A DNA stretch of 64,000 nucleotides, from NCBI GenBank assembly GCA_946403215.1, contig CAMIZG010000001.1:81289-145288 (forward strand), in the 5' to 3' direction. Below, one piece after another: positions 17,879 through 25,664 of the stretch. The stretch comes from an uncultured Bacteroidales bacterium (GTDB taxonomy: Bacteria; Bacteroidota; Bacteroidia; Bacteroidales; Paludibacteraceae). Every line of letters starts with the position of its first letter. Within the stretch, counting starts at the first letter, position 1. Under the pieces are notes generated by a model. The model made no database searches, was not told the DNA's origin, and worked only from the letters and a program-made list of their open reading frames with translations. Made by a program: the position numbers and the translations under genes.

Positions 17879-18625
17879 ATGCTGTCGCTCCATGATATAA
17901 ACATATATCCCTCCCAGAGGGCATTATCAGCCTTGCCGGAAGGCAAACTCCTGATAAACACCATCAATGCGCACTCATACAACGTAGCGCAAGAGGATGC
18001 TTTGTTTGCCGAGGCACTCAGGAATGGTGACGTTCTCCTCCCGGATGGTGCAAGCATTGTGCACGCATGCCGGTGGCTGAAAACGCCATCGCAGCCAGCT
18101 GAGCGGATAGCGGGATTCGACCTCTTCGTGCATGAGATGGTAGCGCTTGAGCAGCGTGCCGAGCAAAGCGAGAAACAACTCAAGGTGTTCTTCATGGGCT
18201 CGTCGCCAGAGGTGCTACAGCGAATAGAGCAGCGCGCGGCAACTGAATATCCTCATCTTAAGGTTATAACCTATTCACCGCCATACAAGTCTGAATTCTC
18301 GCAAGAAGACAACACCGCCATCATCCGTGCTATTAATACAGCCAGCCCCGATCTCCTCTGGATTGGCATGACAGCCCCTAAGCAGGAGAAATGGACATAT
18401 ACCCATTGGCATGAACTGCAAGTCAACTGCCATGTGGGTACTATCGGAGCCGTGTTCGACTTCTACGCCGGCACCGCCAAACGCGCACCACTATGGTGGC
18501 AGCAGCACTCGCTCGAATGGCTCTACCGCCTCATCCGTGAACCGCGCCGCATGTGGCGCCGATATATCATTGGCAACATTCTGTTTATCCACAATATACT
18601 TCGTGACAAGCGAACGCATAGATAA
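17879..18625 (+). CDS. WecG/TagA/CpsF family glycosyltransferase (GT26)
   Basis: A 248-aa GT26 enzyme. Family motifs are LLPDGASIVHACRWL, ERIAGFDLFVHEM, KVFFMGSSPEVLQRIEQRA, LLWIGMTAPKQEKW and VGTIGAVFDFYAGTAKRAP. The basic C-terminal tail (REPRRMWRRYIIGN) is the usual membrane-docking part. GT26 enzymes add a ManNAc or uronic-acid sugar to an undecaprenyl-linked acceptor, an early step. From this gene on, base composition turns more GC-rich, marking a boundary in the locus. Confidence 0.92.
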   Translation: MLSLHDINIYPSQRALSALPEGKLLINTINAHSYNVAQEDALFAEALRNGDVLLPDGASIVHACRWLKTPSQPAERIAGFDLFVHEMVALEQRAEQSEKQLKVFFMGSSPEVLQRIEQRAATEYPHLKVITYSPPYKSEFSQEDNTAIIRAINTASPDLLWIGMTAPKQEKWTYTHWHELQVNCHVGTIGAVFDFYAGTAKRAPLWWQQHSLEWLYRLIREPRRMWRRYIIGNILFIHNILRDKRTHR

Positions 18626-19625
18626 AGAATTTCTTGCACTCATCGCATTGCTGCGGCTGGCAGTTAATCCTGCTGCCGAGCAGCCGCAACAACAGCCAGT
18701 GCTTATCGCCGATGAGTGGCGCGAAGTATATCATCTTGCTGTAAAGCATGCGGTTGTAGCCCTGGCGTGGGATGGAGTTGAGCGCTTGCAATCGCAGACC
18801 CCTGATGCACTCCGAGCATTTCCTGCTGACTTAATGGGCAAGTGGTTCGCTGATGTTCAGGCGATAGAAGCCGCAAACAGCCAAATGGCAATGCAGGCAT
18901 CCTATTTGCATTTTTTCATGCAAGAAGGGGATTTCGATGCATATACCCTGAAAGGCGTAACGTGGGCTGCATATTATCCCAAACCTGAACATCGCCAGTC
19001 GGCAGATATAGATTTATGGGTACTGCCCAATAAAAATAAGCTTGCTTCTCTTCAGGAGCGACGTGAGGCACTAATAGCATTCCTTAATAGCCGCGAAGTG
19101 CCTATAGGCGAAGTGGTGTACCACCATTTGGAAGCAAAGTTTTTCCGTAACACGGAAGTTGAACTCCACGTCACGCCCACATGGCTTTACAATCCACTGC
19201 ATAACAACAGACTGCAGCAACAGTTTTTGCACGCAAGGTTCCTAACACACGAATTGCAAGAGACCTATGCCCTTCTCCACGCATTTCGGCATATCTACCA
19301 CGACGGTCTCGCTTTGCGGCATATGTTGGATTACTTCGTGATTTGCAGAGCAAATAGAGAGAAAGACATCGCTGCCCCGTCAAAGTTTTACCGGCAAATA
19401 GGAATGAACTCGTTTGCTCGGGCGATGGACGAGCTCAGTGAGTATTTGTTTGCATCGCCTGCCACTTCGTCTATCCATTTGTCGCGTTGCGCCCGGCATC
19501 TGTTGGATGCTCTGCCCCTACGGCATATATCGAAACGCGTCCAGTGGGACTATCCGTCCGAAACAATCTGGCGCTTTCCTTGGCGCACGGCTCATTTCTT
19601 CTGGCGTAAGACATTATCCAAATAA
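18603..19625 (+). CDS. Nucleotidyltransferase family protein (NTP_transf_5, PF14907-like)
   Basis: The track ORF starts at 18411 inside the WecG gene, but the protein becomes meaningful only after it. GTG 18603 gives 340 aa beginning TSERIDKEFLALIALLRLA, overlapping WecG by 23 bp. YTLKGVTWAAYYPKPEHRQS followed by ADIDLWVLP is the G-S/D-x-D nucleotidyltransferase site of the uncharacterised NTP_transf_5 group. Members occur in polysaccharide loci and in lasso-peptide clusters with PqqD-like and ABC exporter genes, both of which appear further on. Function is unproven. Confidence 0.75.
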   Translation: MTSERIDKEFLALIALLRLAVNPAAEQPQQQPVLIADEWREVYHLAVKHAVVALAWDGVERLQSQTPDALRAFPADLMGKWFADVQAIEAANSQMAMQASYLHFFMQEGDFDAYTLKGVTWAAYYPKPEHRQSADIDLWVLPNKNKLASLQERREALIAFLNSREVPIGEVVYHHLEAKFFRNTEVELHVTPTWLYNPLHNNRLQQQFLHARFLTHELQETYALLHAFRHIYHDGLALRHMLDYFVICRANREKDIAAPSKFYRQIGMNSFARAMDELSEYLFASPATSSIHLSRCARHLLDALPLRHISKRVQWDYPSETIWRFPWRTAHFFWRKTLSK

Positions 19626-19626
19626 T

Positions 19627-20364
19627 ATGAAAATCATCGGTGTTATACCGGCTCGCTATCAATCAAGCCGTTTCCCAGGCAAACCATTGGCGGACATCCT
19701 CGGCAAACCCATGATCTGGTGGGTGTATCAGCAGTGCCTCAAAGTCCGTGAACTGGACGAAGTATATGTCGCTACTGACGATGAGCGCATCTTCAATATC
19801 TGCACCGAGTTCGGCATGCGCGTCATCATGACCTCTGACCAGCACCGCTCCGGCACTGATCGTCTCGGCGAGGTCGCGACCAAAGTCAGTGGTGACCTGT
19901 TCGTCAATATCCAAGGCGACGAACCGCTCATCGAGCCGCAGATGATCCGCGACCTCATCGGCATCTTTGATGACCAATCCGTCTATTACGGTTCACTCCG
20001 CAAGCAGATCACCGACGAGGCAGAGATCCAAGCGCCCAGCACGGTCAAGGTCGTTGTGGACAAGAACGAAGACGCACTCTACTTCTCGCGTAGCGTCATC
20101 CCCTCCAACGTCAAAGACGGCAAACCCGTTCGCATATATCGCCATGTGGGTATCTATGCCTACAAGCGCGATTTCCTTATGACGTTCATTCAGCTCCCGC
20201 CATCCGAACTTGAGGCAGTCGAAGGCCTTGAGCAACTCCGCGCTCTGGAGAACGGCTACAAGCTCCGCGTCCACGAAACGCAATTCGATTCCATCGGCGT
20301 TGATCTGCCCGAGCATATTGCACTGGTCGAACAAGCTATCTTACGCAATCAATCCGCCCAATGA
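19627..20364 (+). CDS. kdsB: 3-deoxy-manno-octulosonate cytidylyltransferase
   Basis: A 245-aa enzyme that activates Kdo as CMP-Kdo for lipid A-core assembly. KIIGVIPARYQSSRFPGKPL is the nucleotide-binding start; VYVATDDERI, DQHRSGTDRLGEV, FVNIQGDEPLIEP and YRHVGIYAYKRDFL are all diagnostic of KdsB. The track ORF start (19414) is an extension inside the upstream gene; ATG 19627 begins the conserved strand. The stop overlaps the next gene's ATG by 4 bp. It is intact and of usual length. Confidence 0.96.
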   Translation: MKIIGVIPARYQSSRFPGKPLADILGKPMIWWVYQQCLKVRELDEVYVATDDERIFNICTEFGMRVIMTSDQHRSGTDRLGEVATKVSGDLFVNIQGDEPLIEPQMIRDLIGIFDDQSVYYGSLRKQITDEAEIQAPSTVKVVVDKNEDALYFSRSVIPSNVKDGKPVRIYRHVGIYAYKRDFLMTFIQLPPSELEAVEGLEQLRALENGYKLRVHETQFDSIGVDLPEHIALVEQAILRNQSAQ

Positions 20365-21986
20365 CCGCCACATCCACATCTTCACTCCCGTGGCTCCGCC
20401 AAGCCGCACGTGCTTATCGGTTGCAGATGAGCGTGAACATCGCGCTTGGCATCACCGATGTGCTTATCGGCCTGGCTGAAGTGTGGTTAAGCAAGCAGCT
20501 CATTGATGCCGCTACTTCCGGCCATACATGGCACCTGAGTGATGGCGGTTGGCTCTCGCTGCCGGCACTTGCCGCGATGCTCATAACATGCATGCTCACG
20601 TCCGTTGCGCTGGCTTATGCCGTGCGATGGTTGCGCGCCAAGCTCTCCATCCGTTCGCTCAACCGGCTTCAGGCCGGCGAATATTCCCGGCTCTTACAAT
20701 CCCCGTGGCTCTACCTGCGCAAGCAGCACTCCGGAACACTCACCAATACGCTCATCGATGATATTGACACAATCTCATCGTTCCTTTCCGAACAGTTCCC
20801 GGCACTCGTTACCGCCGTGCTGCAGTTCGTAGGCGCGTTCGTTTTCCTTGCCGTTCTCGACTGGCGGCTGGCTCTTGTCATAGTCATCGTCACCCCGGCC
20901 ATCATCTCTGCGGCTCAACTCTATATCCGCCGCATGCGCCGTCATCGCCATCAGGTACGTGAAGATCAGGCTGCCATTCAGGCATTTATCCAGGAGACCA
21001 TCCAGCACTCGCTCATGCTCAAGGCGCTCAACCGTACGGCTTATGCCGGATCATTGCTTGACGAGCATCATGAGCGCTACAGTCAGAGTTTCATGCGCCT
21101 GACGCGTTATTCGGCGATGGCAACGGTACTTGTCCGTACGGCTTTTGTTGCAGGTTACCTCATTGCATTCTTCTGGGGAGCCTACAGCCTGTCGGTTCAC
21201 GCAATAACTTTCGGCGCAATGGTCGCCTTCGTTCAGCTGGTAGGACGTATCCAACAGCCCATGCGCACACTCATCGGATACGTAGGCACCTTTGTCAATG
21301 TGTTCACCGCTGCCGAACGCATCGCAGCGCTCGCAGGTCAGCAATCAGCGATCAGTAGTCAGCAGTCAGCAGTCAGAGGTCAACTGTCAACTATACAAGT
21401 CTCCGACCTCTCCTTCACGTACCCCGATTCCGACGAACCAGTCCTCTCCCACCTGAACGCTACTATCCCACAAGGTTCGCTTACGGCCGTTGTCGGCAAA
21501 ACGGGCATCGGCAAAACAACGTTTGTCCAACTTCTGCTTGGATTGCTTCCCGCCCCCGAAGGCACGCTCAATGTTCCCGCTCAAGGTTTTTCCTATGTCC
21601 CGCAGGGCAATACGCTCCTTTCCGGCACGATCCGATACAATCTTCTTTTCGGCAACCCCACCGCAACCGACCAAGCCATGCGCGAGGCTCTTAGGCTCGC
21701 TGATGCCGACTTTGTCCTTGGCGATGAACGTGGCTTGGATTATCCATGTGGCGAACGCGGTTCAGGGCTCAGCGAGGGACAGGCGCAACGCATTGCTATT
21801 GCCCGCGCCCTGCTCATAGATGCTCCTGTTCTGCTGCTTGACGAAGCCTTCTCGGCGCTGGATACGCAGACTGCCGAAACCATCCTCACCAATATCCGTC
21901 GTGCTCGCCCCGAACAGACCATCATTTGCATCACCCACCGCGATGCACTTATCCCACAAGCCGACCAAGTCATTCATCTTACTTAA
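20361..21986 (+). CDS. ABC transporter, fused permease and ATPase
   Basis: A 541-aa half-transporter of the exporter type. Residues 1-310 contain about six membrane spans. The ATPase follows with Walker A VVGKTGIGKTTFVQ, a Q-loop, signature GSGLSEGQAQRIAIARALL, Walker B VLLLDEAFSALD and H-loop ICITHRD. It is somewhat shorter than MsbA. Between the two domains is a Q/S/A-rich insert (QQSAISSQQSAVRG) encoded by a run of 7-bp repeats. Lying between kdsB and kdsC it may flip a lipid or glycan; a peptide exporter is the alternative. Confidence 0.88.
   Translation: MTATSTSSLPWLRQAARAYRLQMSVNIALGITDVLIGLAEVWLSKQLIDAATSGHTWHLSDGGWLSLPALAAMLITCMLTSVALAYAVRWLRAKLSIRSLNRLQAGEYSRLLQSPWLYLRKQHSGTLTNTLIDDIDTISSFLSEQFPALVTAVLQFVGAFVFLAVLDWRLALVIVIVTPAIISAAQLYIRRMRRHRHQVREDQAAIQAFIQETIQHSLMLKALNRTAYAGSLLDEHHERYSQSFMRLTRYSAMATVLVRTAFVAGYLIAFFWGAYSLSVHAITFGAMVAFVQLVGRIQQPMRTLIGYVGTFVNVFTAAERIAALAGQQSAISSQQSAVRGQLSTIQVSDLSFTYPDSDEPVLSHLNATIPQGSLTAVVGKTGIGKTTFVQLLLGLLPAPEGTLNVPAQGFSYVPQGNTLLSGTIRYNLLFGNPTATDQAMREALRLADADFVLGDERGLDYPCGERGSGLSEGQAQRIAIARALLIDAPVLLLDEAFSALDTQTAETILTNIRRARPEQTIICITHRDALIPQADQVIHLT
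21336..21391 (+). repeat. Heptanucleotide tandem repeat inside the ABC exporter gene
   Basis: Eight consecutive 7-base units of the form RRTCAGC (GGTCAGC, AATCAGC, GATCAGT, AGTCAGC, AGTCAGC, AGTCAGA, GGTCAAC, TGTCAAC). They keep the reading frame open and encode the linker before the ATPase domain. The same unit occurs in the CotH-like gene at 37714 and 38872. Confidence 0.9.
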
Positions 21987-22034
21987 TTATAACATCCATC
22001 GGCCGAACGTGGTCGATCTCATACATCTCATCCC

Positions 22035-22523
22035 ATGCAACAACCCGATATCCGCCTTTTCCTCTGCGACGTAGATGGCACCCTCACCGATGGTGGCATG
22101 TATTACACCGAGAATGGCGACGAGCTCAAGAAGTTCAACACCCGCGATGGAATGGCGCTGCAGATCTTGCACGACCATGGTATCCGCACGGGTATCATTA
22201 CCTCTGAGCAGCGCGACCTCGTGGCACGCCGTGCTACCAAGCTCCGTGTCGATTACCTTCGCCTCGGGCAGTTCGGCGGTGGCAAACGTGAAGTGGCAGA
22301 AGCCATCTGCCGAGAGATGGGCATCACCATGCAGCAAGTGCTCTACATAGGCGACGACCTCAATTGCTACGATATTCTTACTGCCGTAGGCTATCCCGCT
22401 TGCCCTGCTGATGCGTGCAACAAGGTGCTCAATATTCCCGGCATCCATGTTTTGTCGCGCAAAGGCGGCGATGCTGTCGTCCGCGAACTTGCTGAAAAAC
22501 TCTTCCCCGACTGGTTCAATTAA
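22035..22523 (+). CDS. kdsC: 3-deoxy-D-manno-octulosonate 8-phosphate phosphatase
   Basis: A 162-aa HAD phosphatase of usual KdsC length. Motifs are LFLCDVDGTLTDGGMYYTEN, FNTRDGMALQILHDHGI, TGIITSEQRDLVARRATKL, a lysine in GGGKREVAEA and YIGDDLNCYDIL, plus the C-terminal GGDAVVRELAEKL. It removes phosphate from Kdo-8-P, one step before KdsB. The neighbouring kdsB makes this assignment firmer than for the related gene at 563. It starts 48 bp after the ABC gene. Confidence 0.88.
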   Translation: MQQPDIRLFLCDVDGTLTDGGMYYTENGDELKKFNTRDGMALQILHDHGIRTGIITSEQRDLVARRATKLRVDYLRLGQFGGGKREVAEAICREMGITMQQVLYIGDDLNCYDILTAVGYPACPADACNKVLNIPGIHVLSRKGGDAVVRELAEKLFPDWFN

Positions 22524-22583
22524 TCGGAAGTTATTTTACATAACATTCGGGGATTTGTCCAACTGAGTAAGGGGTAAGACGGA

Positions 22584-22649
22584 GTTTAGTTAGACTTTTA
22601 TCGAGGTTTAGTTAGACTTTTGTCGGGGTTTGTTCAACTTCACCGAGGG
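22584..22649 (+). repeat. Three tandem 22-bp repeats
   Basis: Two near-identical units (GTTTAGTTAGACTTTTATCG and GTTTAGTTAGACTTTTGTCG, each followed by two more bases) sit head to tail, followed by a diverged third (GTTTGTTCAACTTCACCGAG). A still weaker copy may precede them near 22553. They lie between kdsC and the promoter of the secreted protein. Function unknown. Confidence 0.8.
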
Positions 22650-22781
22650 TAAGTTGGGGGAACATCGGATCATTATCGAGCCATTATCGGGAGTGATGCA
22701 CTCAAATCGCTCCGTTTTGTAGTCTTAATGTCGCAAAAAATAGTTTGCGGCATGTTTTATAACATAAAATTCCGCACAAGG

Positions 22782-22812
22782 TTGCAATTCCCGAAAATTT
22801 TCTGTAACTTTG
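22782..22812 (+). promoter_or_regulatory. Bacteroidetes-type promoter for the InlB-repeat protein gene
   Basis: TTG at 22782-22784, a 20-bp spacer and TAACTTTG at 22805-22812 match the Bacteroidetes sigma-ABfr consensus. Transcription would start near 22820, leaving a leader of about 100 nt before ATG 22920. Confidence 0.75.
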
Positions 22813-22919
22813 CGCTTTGATATAAATATCAACTCGTACTATTAAAACGCGAATTATTAATATCGGTATAGTCTCATGCACATTAGTCGTGAGCCTTGCC
22901 CACAAAAAAACATAAAACA

Positions 22920-25046
22920 ATGAAAGCAAAAAGTTTGTTTTTAGTATTTGCTTTATCGCTCTTGTTACCCTTCGCTGCGCTTGCAGCAGAGAAGACTGAC
23001 ACGTATTCTGCACCCGGTAGTTTTGCTTACGATGAGATTCCTATCTCTGGCGCCCTGGGTACCAGTGGAGCAACGTATGCAGGTACCGTAGGATATGATG
23101 GCGATTATCCATGTTTCGTGCTCGACCAAGAGTACATTTGTGCTACCACATTATCCCCTGGTACAGTTAAGGCGATTACCATCACATGGGCAGATGATGA
23201 TGAATTCTACAATACACCTAGCGAGTCGGCCATTTTTGTATATGGTAGTGAAACGGCCTTCGACGGTTCAGAGACATTGGGTGACTTGGCTGCAGCCGGT
23301 AAACCGTGTATTGGCACCCTGTACTATAGCGCCCCGGGTGCTGTGAGTGTCACACTTTCTGCTCATCCCGCGCATATTGCTATCGTGGGTGGACCTATTA
23401 ACGCGGCTGTCGAGAGTATTTCGATAACATGGACTGTGCCTGACGTAACGACGTACACCCTCACAGGTACTATCGGTTCGGGAAAGGGTAAGGTGACATT
23501 TAAGCCCACATCTCCTGTGGCTGAAGGTGCCGAGGTGACAGTTACGATGAAAGCGGGTAGTGGAAACGAACTCCGCAGTTTCACCATTGATGGGGCTACC
23601 ACAGTGTTGACGGAAGATGAATATACGGGCAGCGAGACGCGTACATTTACTATGCCGGCACATAACGTTACCGTTACTGCCAATTTCGCCACGGCTCCTT
23701 CGCGTGTGGCCAATCCTATTTATGTAAATGGCAAAGTGGAAATCTACGAGACGATTATCCCGTCCGGCGTGGATTCCGTCTATACTATTAGCACAGCGGC
23801 TGCATATACTGCCGGATGGAAAAGCATTACATCCACAAGCAATAGAGTTAAAGTCGTTAGCACGACCTCTCCGGTTAGTGGCGTTAGCCAGTTAACCCTC
23901 CGTGGCTTGGTCACCGGTTCTGACGAGATAGTAATTAATACATATCAGACCAATGGATTCTTACGCGCAAGCAAGGTCATCCGTGTAACCGTTGTGCCGC
24001 GTGAGGTTATTCTTGTTACTTCACTCAACGGAAAGCACTATGCACTTACACACACTATTGGTGGTGCAACCGCTACTGCTCAGGAACTGATCAAACAAGG
24101 GGCTAACTATTATTACAAATCCGATGTTACACCAAGTTCGTTCACATGGGATCTCTCATATGCAAATGATGCAGGGGATATTTATCTTAAGAATGGCGCA
24201 CAGTATCTATCCATTAAGGCGGCAAATATGTCGCTGTCCGGATCCGCATTCACTTGGTCGCATAATGCTGAGGATGTGCTGATTACCGATTATCTGACAA
24301 GTCCCTGCTACAATGAGAAGTTCTCGGCGTTTACCGTTGAAACCCAGAGCCAGTATGAGGGCGTGACGACAATCTCCGCACCAATTCGTGAGGTGAGCAT
24401 CAGCAACTTACTCCCCGCACCATCACCGTACACTCGCTCACTCACCAGTGGTAACTTTGCCACTATGTGTCTGCCCTTCCCCGTTAGCAGAAGCGATGCG
24501 TTCTTCAGCGGTGTTGATGTGTTCAACCTGACCGGTAAATACGTGAGTGCCGGCAAGGTAACAGGCATTGAAATTGAGGAGGAAACAGGCGTACTCGTTG
24601 CAGGTAAGCCATACATCATCCAGGCGACAGCAAGCACGCTCACTGTTTGGTACGGCGTAGCAAGTGCTGTCTCACCCGTTGCCGCTACAGGTCTTGTGGG
24701 CAATCTTAGTGCCTCACCGCTTAGCGTTCCAGATGGATGTTATGGATTCCTGTCTAATCTGTTGCACAAGGTTGCCGGTGGTACAGCCACCATCAGACAG
24801 TACAGAGCATATATTGACTTGAGCGCAGTACCGGAAATCGCTGCAGGAGCATCTGCTCCCGGACGTATATCCATTTACACCGATGATTCCGGCGACGAGG
24901 AGACTCCGACTTCCGTTGACCAACTCCTCGAGCATGCTACGTTCATTAACTGGAACGAGCCCGTGTATAACACGCTCGGCCAGCGCGTAGGCAGAGGATC
25001 AACAGGCGTTCTTATCCAGAACGGACGGAAATTCTTGGTTCAATAA
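22920..25046 (+). CDS. Secreted surface protein with InlB-type repeat
   Basis: A 708-aa protein. ATG 22920 gives a signal peptide (KAKSLFLVFALSLLLPFAAL, then AA). Around residues 185-265 there is a bacterial InlB_B-like repeat, with TYTLTGTIGSGKGKVTFKPT, AEGAEVTVTMKAGSGNELRS and FTMPAHNVTVTANF. The C-terminus (VYNTLGQRVGRGSTGVLIQN, then GRKFLVQ) resembles the short C-terminal motif of many Bacteroidales exported proteins, so export by T9SS is likely. The rest is beta-rich and unassigned. The first start of the track (22896) would add eight residues before the signal peptide. Confidence 0.75.
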   Translation: MKAKSLFLVFALSLLLPFAALAAEKTDTYSAPGSFAYDEIPISGALGTSGATYAGTVGYDGDYPCFVLDQEYICATTLSPGTVKAITITWADDDEFYNTPSESAIFVYGSETAFDGSETLGDLAAAGKPCIGTLYYSAPGAVSVTLSAHPAHIAIVGGPINAAVESISITWTVPDVTTYTLTGTIGSGKGKVTFKPTSPVAEGAEVTVTMKAGSGNELRSFTIDGATTVLTEDEYTGSETRTFTMPAHNVTVTANFATAPSRVANPIYVNGKVEIYETIIPSGVDSVYTISTAAAYTAGWKSITSTSNRVKVVSTTSPVSGVSQLTLRGLVTGSDEIVINTYQTNGFLRASKVIRVTVVPREVILVTSLNGKHYALTHTIGGATATAQELIKQGANYYYKSDVTPSSFTWDLSYANDAGDIYLKNGAQYLSIKAANMSLSGSAFTWSHNAEDVLITDYLTSPCYNEKFSAFTVETQSQYEGVTTISAPIREVSISNLLPAPSPYTRSLTSGNFATMCLPFPVSRSDAFFSGVDVFNLTGKYVSAGKVTGIEIEEETGVLVAGKPYIIQATASTLTVWYGVASAVSPVAATGLVGNLSASPLSVPDGCYGFLSNLLHKVAGGTATIRQYRAYIDLSAVPEIAAGASAPGRISIYTDDSGDEETPTSVDQLLEHATFINWNEPVYNTLGQRVGRGSTGVLIQNGRKFLVQ

Positions 25047-25138
25047 GCCAATTTGACAGCAACAAGGTATTAGTTAATAATTGATATTATGGTAAATCCC
25101 TCGCATATTAGATGCGAGTAAAAAAGGAGATAATAAAA

Positions 25139-25318
25139 ATGAAAAAGTTTATTGCACCTGAAGTAAAAGTAGTGCGTTACGACTCAAGCATACTCTGCAC
25201 CAGCATTGGCATGGGCGATGATATCGGTCCTGGCCAGGAGGTTGAGTTCGATGCACCGGGACGTCGTCGTTCCATCTTTGAGGACGATGCACCTGAGCAG
25301 AACAAAGGCCGCCGCTAA
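25139..25318 (+). CDS. Small peptide, possible modified-peptide precursor
   Basis: A 59-aa peptide. ATG 25139 is preceded by AAAAGGAG, one of the few good ribosome binding sites in the window, which decides the start against ATG 25112. The N-terminal part KKFIAPEVKVVRYDSSILCT looks like a leader with one beta strand; the rest is rich in G, D, E and R (SIGMGDDIGPGQEVEFDAPG). Similar short KKY.KP-type peptides of unknown function are common in Bacteroidales. A PqqD-like gene follows after 22 bp, which is how precursors and recognition elements are often arranged. Confidence 0.65.
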   Translation: MKKFIAPEVKVVRYDSSILCTSIGMGDDIGPGQEVEFDAPGRRRSIFEDDAPEQNKGRR

Positions 25319-25340
25319 TCAGCGAGCCCACGGCTGTCGT

Positions 25341-25628
25341 ATGCGACTGCGCTACACCTTCCGCTTTCAGCAGCTCGGTGATACATTCCTCGGCGCTGCT
25401 GTCGGACAAAATGCCCACCTCTTCAACGGAATCCTCCAACTGAATGAGGTGGGGCATTTTCTTGTCTCACAACTCGCCGAACTCCCTCCGACCGAGTCCG
25501 ACGAACAGCAGACAATAACCACTCTAACCAACGCGTTAATCCGCGAATACGAAGTTGATACACCTACAGCCAGGCAGGCTGTCCAGCAAGTCGTAGATTA
25601 CTTACAACAAGAAGGCGTGTTATCGTAA
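25341..25628 (+). CDS. PqqD-like protein (RiPP recognition element fold)
   Basis: A 95-aa protein beginning at ATG 25341; the track start 25206 lies within the peptide gene. It has the PqqD layout: a beta-rich N-terminus (RYTFRFQQLGDTFLGAAVG), the conserved LFNGILQLNEVGHFLVSQL, then a helical half with ALIREYEVDTPTARQAVQQV and VDYLQQEGVLS. PqqD-type proteins bind leader peptides and hand them to a modifying enzyme. No radical-SAM, cyclase or protease partner is encoded nearby, so this may be an orphan or act with distant genes. Its stop lies in a terminator hairpin. Confidence 0.8.
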   Translation: MRLRYTFRFQQLGDTFLGAAVGQNAHLFNGILQLNEVGHFLVSQLAELPPTESDEQQTITTLTNALIREYEVDTPTARQAVQQVVDYLQQEGVLS

Positions 25629-25638
25629 CACGCCTTCT
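25610..25638. terminator. Bidirectional hairpin between the PqqD-like gene and clpB
   Basis: A perfect 13-bp inverted repeat (AGAAGGCGTGTTA, loop TCG, TAACACGCCTTCT) spans the stop codon of the PqqD-like gene and lies between two convergent genes. The T-run is weak on the + strand. Confidence 0.8.
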
Positions 25639-25664
25639 TCGTCTGTTAGGAGCCTGTATTCGAC

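Larger units (their letters stand above)
22524..22919. other. Intergenic region with 22-bp repeats and a promoter
   Basis: This 396-bp gap holds no convincing gene. It contains three tandem 22-bp units (22584-22649) and a Bacteroidetes-type promoter (22782-22812) for the following secreted-protein gene. The segment in between is AT-rich without other clear structure. Confidence 0.7.

Noticed and set aside
19414-19626. N-terminal extension of KdsB as a fusion
   Set aside because: The extra residues come from reading the preceding gene in another frame; conserved KdsB sequence starts at 19627.
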